Shown: positions 39,949 to 47,491 of the stretch, one piece after another
Layout of the letters: every line of letters begins with the position of its first letter
How positions within the stretch are numbered: the stretch's first letter is position 1
DNA from: Planctomycetia bacterium
Lineage (GTDB): Bacteria; Planctomycetota; Planctomycetia; Planctomycetales; Planctomycetaceae
Reading direction: 5' to 3'
Length of the DNA stretch: 47,491 bases
NCBI GenBank assembly: GCA_026400935.1
Contig: JAPLNX010000123.1
Coordinates: 1-47,491, forward strand
Position numbers and translations under genes: made by a program
Notes under the pieces: model-generated
Told to the model about the DNA's origin: nothing
Database searches by the model: none
What the model saw: only the letters and a program-made list of their open reading frames with translations

Positions 39949-40275
39949 ATGGTTACGCCACGCCGGGATTCCGAGCCTCCAATGGCTGTTGCGGCTTATT
40001 GGGTGTCGCGGGTTACGAACATCTCCCTAGAGATGGTCTTGCCAGCGGGTTTGGGGTTTTGGCTGGATCGCCGCTGGGGAACCGAGCCGTGGTTACTCTC
40101 GGTTGGTGCCTGCTTGGGGATGTTGATTGCGATGGTCAGCCTCGTGAGGCTGTCGCAACAAGCGAATCTCAAATGTGGTGTGTCGGCGAAGACGAAGTCG
40201 TCAGTATCGGTGAATCACTGTGAGTCGTTGGCTCAGAGTTTAGATCAGCGGGAAGATTCGGATCAGCAATCGTGA
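39949..40275 (+). CDS. AtpZ/AtpI-family small membrane protein
   Basis: A 108-residue protein with two membrane helices (ISLEMVLPAGLGFWLDRRWG, WLLSVGACLGMLIAMVSLV) typical of the AtpZ-like protein at the head of many atp operons; the spacer DRRWGTEPW is characteristic. Thought to help ion supply or assembly of the c-ring. Its stop overlaps the next gene's GTG start (GTGA), so translation is coupled. ATG 39949 follows GGGG by about 5 nt; ATG 39913 is an alternative. The C-terminal ~35 residues are hydrophilic. It is the first gene of the ATP synthase operon. Confidence 0.82.
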   Translation: MVTPRRDSEPPMAVAAYWVSRVTNISLEMVLPAGLGFWLDRRWGTEPWLLSVGACLGMLIAMVSLVRLSQQANLKCGVSAKTKSSVSVNHCESLAQSLDQREDSDQQS

Positions 40276-40730
40276 CGATTGAAAGTGCTTGGCGAACTGC
40301 GGCTCGGCGATCTGGTTGGCTTACGGCCAGCGCGGGACTTGCGTGGTTAGTGTTCGCCGGCTTGGCTTATCGGTTGTCTGGTGTGGTTGGTCTTGAGGGG
40401 TTGTCGGTTGCGGCGTTGCTGAGTTTGTTGCCGGGCTGGTTGGTGTTTTGGGGTGTGGCAGCGGTGTCGCAAGCCTCGGATCAGAACGGCCAGTCAATGG
40501 CGGTGCTGGTTGCAACTTGTGTGCGGCTGATGGTTGTTTTGTTCGGTGTGTTGTTGATGAAGTCAATTCGTCCAGACTTGGGGCTGAAAGAGTTCCATGT
40601 TTGGGTCATTGTGTTTTATGGCGTCTCGTTAATGGTCGAAACGCTGTTGCTCGTGAAGTCTCTCTCAAAATCCGGCTCGGTCGGTGTTGAGTCGATGGAA
40701 GCGAAAACAGATTTGGCCTCGGTGAGTTAA
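40272..40730 (+). CDS. ATP synthase I-type subunit-like membrane protein
   Basis: A 152-residue protein with four hydrophobic stretches (LAWLVFAGLAYRL, AALLSLLPGWLVFWGVAAVS, VLVATCVRLMVVLFGVLLMK, FHVWVIVFYGVSLMVETLLL). The position between the AtpZ-like gene and atpB, the size, and VRL in the third helix fit an AtpI/AtpR-like assembly factor, which helps build the c-ring. GTG 40272 overlaps the preceding stop by four bases. It ends 14 bp before atpB. The similarity is too weak to name it with certainty. Confidence 0.72.
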   Translation: MTIESAWRTAARRSGWLTASAGLAWLVFAGLAYRLSGVVGLEGLSVAALLSLLPGWLVFWGVAAVSQASDQNGQSMAVLVATCVRLMVVLFGVLLMKSIRPDLGLKEFHVWVIVFYGVSLMVETLLLVKSLSKSGSVGVESMEAKTDLASVS

Positions 40731-40744
40731 CTGCGGAGCGGGAA

Positions 40745-41686
40745 ATGGCGGGTCACGAAGACACATTTCATCACGTTCGCGATTTTGCGTACTTCGAGCT
40801 TCCGTTTGGAATGAAGATCGAATTGCCGGAGATTCCGTTTTTGCCCTCACCGACGAAGATCGTCGCGTGGATGACTGACAAGGATTTTCAAGGCTCCGTG
40901 ATGGGCTTGCAGTTGACCAAGTTTATGGTTCTGCAGGTTGTGGCTGGCCTGTTGACATATTGGATTTTCACCGGAATGGCTCGCCGTGCACGATCGGGGC
41001 AGGCTCTTTCTGGTCGTTGGTGGAACTTCTGGGAAACGCTGGCTCTATTTATCCGCGATGAAGTCGTTCGCAAGTCGATCGGTGATGGCCATCATGGTCA
41101 CGGTGATGGGCACGACGATCACGGACATGGTGATGCGAAGGTTGAAATGGGGCATTCGGCGGACAAGTATGTGCCGTTTATTTGGACCTGTTTCTTCTAC
41201 GTCCTGTGGTGCAATTTGCTCGGCGCATTTCCTTGGGTTGGTTCGGCAACTGGCGAGATCAACGTGACGGCCGCGTTGGCGGTCACGGCGCTCGGAGCGA
41301 CTGTGTTTTACGGATCGCAAGAACTTGGATTTAGTGGTTTCGTGAAGGCTTTGGCTCCCAGTATGGATGTGCCGGGGCTTTTGAAGGCTCCCTTGTTTGC
41401 TTTGATTTGGGTCATTGAATTCGTTGGCTTGTTCATTAAGCATGGAGTGTTGGCGATTCGACTTTTTGCCAACATTATGGCTGGTCACACAGTTGTCGCG
41501 GCGATCCTGGGTTTTATTGCGATGGATGGGGTGTGGAACACCAATTTGATTTATCTCGTGACGCCCGCCAGTATTTTTGGGCAAGTAGCAATCGGCATGA
41601 TGGAACTCGGTGTGGCGTTCCTTCAGGCTTACATTTTTTCGTTCTTGGCAACGTTGTTTATCGGAGCTGCCGTGCATCCGCACTAG
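40745..41686 (+). CDS. atpB: F-type ATP synthase subunit a
   Basis: A 313-residue membrane subunit forming the proton half-channels next to the c-ring. The essential arginine is in LAIRLFANIMAGH, and the last helix has IGMMELGVAFLQAYIFSFLA. Between the first helices lies an unusual hydrophilic loop, GDGHHGHGDGHDDHGHGD (about 112-131), rich in His/Asp/Gly and a possible metal-binding segment. GAAATG start with GGAGCGGGAA upstream. It is followed 71 bp later by atpE. Confidence 0.95.
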   Translation: MAGHEDTFHHVRDFAYFELPFGMKIELPEIPFLPSPTKIVAWMTDKDFQGSVMGLQLTKFMVLQVVAGLLTYWIFTGMARRARSGQALSGRWWNFWETLALFIRDEVVRKSIGDGHHGHGDGHDDHGHGDAKVEMGHSADKYVPFIWTCFFYVLWCNLLGAFPWVGSATGEINVTAALAVTALGATVFYGSQELGFSGFVKALAPSMDVPGLLKAPLFALIWVIEFVGLFIKHGVLAIRLFANIMAGHTVVAAILGFIAMDGVWNTNLIYLVTPASIFGQVAIGMMELGVAFLQAYIFSFLATLFIGAAVHPH

Positions 41687-41757
41687 GCTGCGATTTGGTT
41701 GAGTTTCGTCTGGCTGTTCGGGAATTTCCCAAACTCTCTGTGATTGAGGAGAAAAAC

Positions 41758-42072
41758 GTGAAGCAAGCAATTCAAGTGGGTGCGTTGGCGATCGCCTGCG
41801 TGTTGGCGATGTCTTCGTCTGTCATGGCGGCAGATGCTGCTCTGATTCAGTTCTCTGGTGCCTTTGGTGCCGCACTGACAATTATGGGTGCCGGTTACGG
41901 CATCGGTCGCATCGGTTCAGCTGCCGTTGAGAGCATGGCTCGTCAACCTGAAGTGGCTGGCAACATTCAAACGGCGATGATCATCGCGGCGGCCCTCATC
42001 GAAGGCGTCACTTTGTTCGCGCTCATTGTTTGCATCGGCGGTAACGGTGCTCCGTTCCCGGCTGCTCACTAA
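41758..42072 (+). CDS. atpE: F-type ATP synthase subunit c
   Basis: A 104-residue c-ring subunit. An N-terminal hydrophobic, signal-peptide-like stretch (KQAIQVGALAIACVLAMSSS ending VMA-ADA) precedes the normal two-helix hairpin: first helix with the glycine motif GAFGAALTIMGAGYGIGRIG, loop ARQPEVAG, second helix IIAAALIEGVTLFALIVCIG with the ion-binding Glu in LIEGV. The lack of the Gln and Ser/Thr ligand set of sodium-type rings suggests protons. GTG 41758 is chosen because GAGGAG is 6 nt upstream; the frame is open further up but overlaps atpB. The mature protein after cleavage would be ~80 residues, the usual size. Confidence 0.93.
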   Translation: MKQAIQVGALAIACVLAMSSSVMAADAALIQFSGAFGAALTIMGAGYGIGRIGSAAVESMARQPEVAGNIQTAMIIAAALIEGVTLFALIVCIGGNGAPFPAAH

Positions 42073-42224
42073 TACTGGCTGGCAATGTTTGGTGTCGCAG
42101 AAGTCGCGAGGCTTCAGACCGATCTCTTTCTCGAGTTCGGCTGATTTAGCGATCAGAGTTAGTTTTGTATTTTGATTGCTCTGGCTCAAGCTCTTGTGGG
42201 TTTGGCTCGGTAAAAGGTGAGAGC

Positions 42225-42911
42225 ATGGTTCGTCTTCGCAATTCGTTCGGACTGAGTTTTTTGGCTGTTGCTGTGTGGGCGTTGCTCGCATCGGCGGTCT
42301 TTGCACAGGACGCTTCGAAGGTAACTGCCGACACGAAGACGACCGCCGAAGCGACTTCAGTCACTTCGTCGGTACCAATGGTTGCTCCCGCGAAAGCCGA
42401 AGAAAAACACGACACGAGCGTGCCCCTGAATGCGAAACCGGACTTAGCCGTCTGGTCCTTCATTACATTTCTGATCTTCTTGGCTGTTCTGCGAAAGTTC
42501 GCGTGGTCTCCGCTCATTGGCGCTCTCGATCAACGTGAACACAAGATGAAGCAAGCTCTCGCGGATGCAGAGTCTGCGCGAATCAAGGCCGAAGCAATGT
42601 TGGCCGAGCACGCTAAGAAGCTCGAAAAGGTGCAGGATGAGGTCAAGGAAATCTTGGCCGAAGCGCGACGAGATGCGGAGCATACGAAGCAGGACATTGT
42701 TGCGACGGCGAACAAAGAGGCCGAAGCGACTCGCAAGCGAGCGGTCGAGGACATCGAGCATGCTCGCGACTTGGCGATGAAGGAGTTGTTCGATTTCGTT
42801 TCGTCTAACGTGATCGGTGCCACCGAACACGTCCTTGGCCGAGCGTTGTCGGATGACGATCAGACTCGACTCGTGCAAGAAGCACTGAATCAAATGGGAT
42901 CGAAGACGTAG
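42225..42911 (+). CDS. atpF: F-type ATP synthase subunit b
   Basis: A 228-residue peripheral stalk subunit. It starts with a signal-peptide-like sequence (FGLSFLAVAVWALLASAVFA, then QDAS), followed by a Thr/Ala/Val/Glu-rich linker of about 50 residues, the normal membrane anchor (LAVWSFITFLIFLAVLRKFA), and a long charged coiled coil (REHKMKQALADAESARIKAE and on) that contacts F1. Standard b subunits (~160) lack the N-terminal extension. ATG 42225 follows AAAAGGTGA by about 5 nt. It is followed by palindromic repeat copy 3 before atpH. Confidence 0.92.
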   Translation: MVRLRNSFGLSFLAVAVWALLASAVFAQDASKVTADTKTTAEATSVTSSVPMVAPAKAEEKHDTSVPLNAKPDLAVWSFITFLIFLAVLRKFAWSPLIGALDQREHKMKQALADAESARIKAEAMLAEHAKKLEKVQDEVKEILAEARRDAEHTKQDIVATANKEAEATRKRAVEDIEHARDLAMKELFDFVSSNVIGATEHVLGRALSDDDQTRLVQEALNQMGSKT

Positions 42912-42926
42912 CCCCCAAACACGCAC

Positions 42927-43046
42927 AAACCCCACCGGGCTTGTCCCGGTGGCTTGCGGGCTTTTGCACTACTCGATTCGTCGGGTTGTCTAAGTCAGCG
43001 ATTAGTGCAGAAGCCGTTTAACCACCGGGCCAAGCCTAGTGGGGTT
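42927..43046. repeat. Three-hairpin palindromic repeat, copy 3 (atpF-atpH)
   Basis: AAACCCCACCGGGCTTGTCC-CGGTGG, then GGGCTTTTGCACTAC against TTAGTGCAGAAGCC, then CCACCGGGCCAAGCCTAGTG-GGG. It fills the gap between atpF (stop 42911) and atpH (start 43058). Confidence 0.8.
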
Positions 43047-43057
43047 GAGAACAAGAG

Positions 43058-43699
43058 ATGACTGAGCCGCTGCAAACCAAAATCGCGAGCGTGATGGAAG
43101 ACCCGAGTGTGATTCAGATCTCGCGGGTTTATGCCAAATCGTTTCTCGGTGCGGCGGAAGCCACGATTGGCGTCGAGGCGGCTCTCGAAGAGGGGCAGTC
43201 GTTCGTCGATGACGTGCTGAAGCGGAATCCGGACTTCGAGCGGTTGTTGGTTTCTCCGACGATCAATCGAGGGGACAAGCTCACGCTGATTGAGCGAGTG
43301 GTCACGGGGCGTGGCTCGGAGTTCATCACGAGTTTTTTGAAAGTGTTGGCTCGGCACGATCGGCTTGATCTGTTGCCGAACATTTTGCAGGCGGCGCGGA
43401 TTCAGAATGAGCGGTCGAGTGGTCGCAAGCGAGTCTCGGTCACGACGGCGAAGCCGCTGTCGGATGAGTCTCGGAAGGCGATCGGCGACAAGCTGCGTGC
43501 GGCGTTTGCGTTTGAACCGATTCTTGAAGCGGAGACAGACCCGTCGCTGATCGGCGGCATGGTCATCCGCGTGGACGATACCGTTTATGACAGTTCGCTG
43601 CGGACTCGGCTGAAACAGCTCAGAGCCCGCTTGCGCGAGAGGAGCCTCCATGAAATTCAAACCGGACGAAATCGCTTCAGTCATCCAGAAGGAGATTGA
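43058..43699 (+). CDS. atpH: F-type ATP synthase subunit delta
   Basis: A 213-residue delta subunit that joins the peripheral stalk to F1 (alpha). OSCP/delta-type signatures: [20 protein letters not shown] at the N-terminus, [40 protein letters not shown], and the C-terminal [20 protein letters not shown] with [10 protein letters not shown]. Its 3' end overlaps atpA by 50 bp (atpA starts at 43650), so the two are translationally coupled. ATG 43058 follows repeat copy 3 directly and has no good ribosome binding site. Confidence 0.93.
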   Translation: MTEPLQTKIASVMEDPSVIQISRVYAKSFLGAAEATIGVEAALEEGQSFVDDVLKRNPDFERLLVSPTINRGDKLTLIERVVTGRGSEFITSFLKVLARHDRLDLLPNILQAARIQNERSSGRKRVSVTTAKPLSDESRKAIGDKLRAAFAFEPILEAETDPSLIGGMVIRVDDTVYDSSLRTRLKQLRARLRERSLHEIQTGRNRFSHPEGD

Positions 43700-45167
43700 G
43701 GACTTTCGCGGCCAAATCGAAACGGCCGAAGTCGGTCGCGTGCTCGAAGTGGGTGACGGCATCGCTCGGTGCTACGGCCTGTCGTCGGCCATGTCCGGCG
43801 AAATGGTCGAGTTCCCCGGCGGCATTCGCGGGCAGGTCTTCAACCTGGAAGAGAACTCCGTCGGCATCATCATCCTCGGCGATTACCTGAAGATCGCCGA
43901 AGGGGACGAGGTCCGCACCACCGGTGCGTTGCTGTCGGTCCCCGTGGGCGAAGCGATGATCGGCCGAGTCGTCGATCCGTTGGGCAACCCGCTGGACGGC
44001 AAAGGCCCGATTCTGGCGACCGCCACGCGACCGCTGGAATACGCGGCTCCGGGTATCGCCGGTCGTCAGCCAGTCAAGCAGCCGTTGCAGACCGGTATCA
44101 AGGCCATCGACTCGATGACCCCGATCGGACGCGGTCAGCGCGAACTGATCATCGGCGACCGCAAGACCGGCAAGACCGCCGTCGCGATCGACACGATCAT
44201 CAACCAAAAGGGAAGCGGCGTCATCTGCGTGTACGTCGCCTGCGGTCAGCGTGCGTCGAACGTCGCGGCCGTCTATGAAAAACTCAAAGAGCACGGCGCG
44301 ATGGACTACACGATCATCGTGTCGGCCACGGCGTCCGATCCCGCTCCGATGCAGTACATCGCCCCGTATGCCGGTTGCGCGATGGCCGAACACTTCACTT
44401 ACAACGGCGGACACACGCTGGTTGTGTACGACGATCTGACGCGGCAAGCTCAGGCGTATCGCCAGTTGTCGTTGCTGGTGCGGCGTCCGCCCGGTCGCGA
44501 GGCGTATCCCGGCGACGTGTTTTACTGTCACAGCCGCTTGCTCGAACGATCGGCCAAGCTGAGCGCCGAACTCGGCGGCGGTTCGCTGACGGCGTTGCCG
44601 ATCATCGAAACGCTCGATGGCGAAGTCTCGGCGTACATTCCGACCAACGTGATCTCGATCACCGACGGCCAGATTTACCTGGAGCCCTCGCTGTTCCTGG
44701 CCGGTATTCGACCCGCCATCAACGTCGGTATCTCGGTCAGCCGCGTGGGTGGTAACGCTCAGACGAAGGCGATGAAGAAAATCGCTGGCTCGCTGCGATT
44801 GGACCTCGCCGCGTTCCGCGAACTGGAAGCGTTCGCCGCGCTCGGCACCGAATTGGACAAGGCCACGCAAAAGCAGCTCGACCGAGGCTACGTCATGGTC
44901 GAGCTGCTCAAGCAATCGCAGTTCGGCCCGCTGCATTTCGCCGACCAGGTCATCAGCATTTACGCCGGTGCGAAAGGCTACTTTGACGATGTCCCGCGAG
45001 CCAAAGTATCGGGAGCCGAAAAGGAATTACTCACGTTCATGCGCGAGCAAAAATCCGAAGTCCGCAACAAACTCATCGAAACCGGCGAGCTGTCCGCAGA
45101 TGTCGAGAACGGCCTGAAGGCGGCGCTGGAAGAATTCAAAAAGCAGTATTCGGCAGGGAAGAAGTAA
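43650..45167 (+). CDS. atpA: F-type ATP synthase subunit alpha
   Basis: A 505-residue F1 alpha subunit. Walker [15 protein letters not shown], the Gln/Arg region [20 protein letters not shown], Walker B-like [40 protein letters not shown]-type sequence, and the alpha signature [17 protein letters not shown] are present, with the catalytic-interface Arg in that signature. N-terminal [20 protein letters not shown] contacts delta. Standard length. The codons are more G/C-ending than in atpZ-atpE. It starts inside the end of atpH. Confidence 0.97.
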   Translation: MKFKPDEIASVIQKEIEDFRGQIETAEVGRVLEVGDGIARCYGLSSAMSGEMVEFPGGIRGQVFNLEENSVGIIILGDYLKIAEGDEVRTTGALLSVPVGEAMIGRVVDPLGNPLDGKGPILATATRPLEYAAPGIAGRQPVKQPLQTGIKAIDSMTPIGRGQRELIIGDRKTGKTAVAIDTIINQKGSGVICVYVACGQRASNVAAVYEKLKEHGAMDYTIIVSATASDPAPMQYIAPYAGCAMAEHFTYNGGHTLVVYDDLTRQAQAYRQLSLLVRRPPGREAYPGDVFYCHSRLLERSAKLSAELGGGSLTALPIIETLDGEVSAYIPTNVISITDGQIYLEPSLFLAGIRPAINVGISVSRVGGNAQTKAMKKIAGSLRLDLAAFRELEAFAALGTELDKATQKQLDRGYVMVELLKQSQFGPLHFADQVISIYAGAKGYFDDVPRAKVSGAEKELLTFMREQKSEVRNKLIETGELSADVENGLKAALEEFKKQYSAGKK

Positions 45168-45179
45168 CTTGATCAGCCC

Positions 45180-45302
45180 AAACCCCACCGAGCTTGCCTC
45201 GGTGGTTCACGGGCTTCTGCACTACTCGATCACGGCCGAGCAGAGCAGAGTCAAGTAGTGCAAAAGCCGTTTAACCACCGGGACAAGCCCGGTGGGTTTT
45301 TT
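45180..45302. repeat. Three-hairpin palindromic repeat, copy 4 (atpA-atpG)
   Basis: AACCCCACCGAGCTTGCCTC-GGTGG, GGGCTTCTGCACTAC against GTAGTGCAAAAGCC, then CCACCGGGACAAGCCCGGTG-GGTTTTTT. The last hairpin, CACCGGG-ACAAG-CCCGGTG plus a six-T run, has exactly the form of an intrinsic terminator on plus, although atpG follows 16 bp later. Confidence 0.82.
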
Positions 45303-45318
45303 GAGGTCTGGGTGAAAC

Positions 45319-46197
45319 ATGGCCAAAGCACGCGCGATTGTGAAACGCCTGAAGGCGGTCAAGAACATTCGCAAGATCACCAGGACGATGGAATTGATCG
45401 CGACGGCTCGCTTCAAAAAGGCGATGGACCGAGCGACCGAGGCCGCCGCGTACACCAAGAAAATCTCCGAGATCGTCGCCGACCTCTCGGCTACGAACCT
45501 GACCTTCACGCATCCGCTGCTGAAGGCTCACGAGACGCAGACCAACGGCATCCTCTTGATCCTGACCTCCAATCGCGGCTTGTGCGGCGGCTACAACGGA
45601 TCCGTTCTGCGACCGGCGTTGGCTCGGCAGAAAGAGTTGAAGGGCAGCCTGAACCTCAGCGTCGAATGTTCCGGCCGCCGAGGCTTGGCGTTCTTGAAGT
45701 ACCAACAAATCGACGTCACCGAACAATTCACGAACTTTGAAGACAAGCCGAGCTTCGACGAAGTCGAAGCAATCGCCAACCGCTACATCGAGCTGTATTG
45801 CTCCGGAAAACTCGACCGACTGGACATCGTCTACACGAAGTTCGAGAGTGCATCTCGACAACGTCCAGTCGTCGAAACGCTGTTGCCGATCGGCAGCCTC
45901 GGCGGAGCGACTGGCTCGACGTCTACTGGGAAAAAGATCGATTACGAATTCCTGCCGTCCGCCGGAGAGATTCTCGAAGAGATCGTTCCGGCGGCGTTCA
46001 AAGCTCGGCTCTTCAAGTGCTTCCTCGACGCCGCGGTCAGCGAACAGATCGCTCGCCGAGTCGCCATGAAAGCCGCCACCGAGAACGCCGGCGACATGAT
46101 CAAATCGCTCTCCATGCAATACAACCGAGCCCGCCAATCGCAGATCACCTCGGAGTTGTCCGAAATCATCGGCGGTGCCGCGGCGCTGGAAGCGTAA
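45319..46197 (+). CDS. atpG: F-type ATP synthase subunit gamma
   Basis: A 292-residue central stalk subunit. The N-terminal helix has IVKRLKAVKNIRKITRTMEL and the conserved MELIATARFKKA. The middle shows ILLILTSNRGLCGGYNGSVL, and the C-terminal helix has KAATENAGDMIKSLSMQYNR and RQSQITSELSEIIGGAAALE, the strongest gamma signature. ATG 45319 has a weak site and comes just after the terminator-like end of repeat copy 4. Followed 59 bp later by a non-atp gene. Confidence 0.95.
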   Translation: MAKARAIVKRLKAVKNIRKITRTMELIATARFKKAMDRATEAAAYTKKISEIVADLSATNLTFTHPLLKAHETQTNGILLILTSNRGLCGGYNGSVLRPALARQKELKGSLNLSVECSGRRGLAFLKYQQIDVTEQFTNFEDKPSFDEVEAIANRYIELYCSGKLDRLDIVYTKFESASRQRPVVETLLPIGSLGGATGSTSTGKKIDYEFLPSAGEILEEIVPAAFKARLFKCFLDAAVSEQIARRVAMKAATENAGDMIKSLSMQYNRARQSQITSELSEIIGGAAALEA

Positions 46198-46256
46198 GAA
46201 GAAGACAACAAGACAGCGGGATCACATCGGGTACAATGAGATTCGGAGGTGCCATC

Positions 46257-47491
<1,235 letters not shown>

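Noticed and set aside
39816-40223. Open frame overlapping the AtpZ-like gene in another frame
   Set aside because: The AtpZ-like frame has the expected two membrane helices and couples to the next gene; this one does not.
43677-44936. 419-codon open frame on minus opposite atpA
   Set aside because: High GC3 of atpA leaves the complementary frame free of stops; sequence is Asp/Arg/His-rich and meaningless.
45271-46137. 288-codon open frame on minus opposite atpG
   Set aside because: Same codon-bias effect opposite a clear gamma subunit.
45798-46256. Upstream extension of the retropepsin-like gene into atpG
   Set aside because: It overlaps atpG in another frame, while ATG 46257 has a strong GGAGGT site.

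Overview
The window looks like a chromosomal segment of a planctomycete (phylum Planctomycetota). The main reasons are the cytochrome c/DUF1549-type gene cut by the left edge, the TAT-exported Gfo/Idh/MocA oxidoreductase, a Uma2-family gene, mostly monocistronic or short gene runs, and many dispersed palindromic intergenic repeats. I infer this from gene families; I could not run a taxonomic search.

Layout. Positions 1-7438 are all on the minus strand: a cytochrome c/DUF1549 protein (partial), an alpha/beta hydrolase, a D-2-hydroxyacid dehydrogenase, a HpaI-type aldolase fused to two cupins, and a TlpA-like lipoprotein lacking the CxxC. A cytochrome P450 (plus) and a small hypothetical gene (minus) follow. 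Positions 10131-19398 hold the most striking locus, five plus-strand genes: a TolC-like outer-membrane protein, a SecA-like ATPase that stops short of the usual C-terminus, an HlyD-like adaptor, a GAF-like/HlyD fusion, and a PqqD-like/M50 protease/HlyD fusion. Together they could make an envelope-spanning export machine powered by a SecA-type motor instead of an ABC transporter. No substrate gene is visible. Palindromic repeats lie in and around it, at least two of them inside reading frames.

Positions 19491-38693 are mixed housekeeping and accessory genes: M20 peptidase, PAS/AAA+/Fis regulator with degenerate motor motifs, Gfo/Idh/MocA oxidoreductase, Uma2 protein, MFS transporter, GlgC, thioredoxin reductase, M24 peptidase, SerS, an RloA/RloB (AbiL-like) defence pair, a broken coiled-coil gene, aldo/keto reductase, ribosomal protein S1, a DtxR/MntR-type regulator and two small membrane zinc-ribbon proteins.

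Positions 38919-47491 carry mazG and then the F-type ATP synthase operon: atpZ-like, atpI-like, atpB, atpE, atpF, atpH, atpA, atpG and atpD (cut by the right edge). A retropepsin-like aspartic protease gene sits between atpG and atpD, and copies of one palindromic repeat sit between atpF/atpH and atpA/atpG. Subunits c and b both begin with signal-peptide-like sequences.

At least eight kinds of palindromic repeat occur. I saw no rRNA, tRNA, CRISPR array or insertion-sequence transposase.
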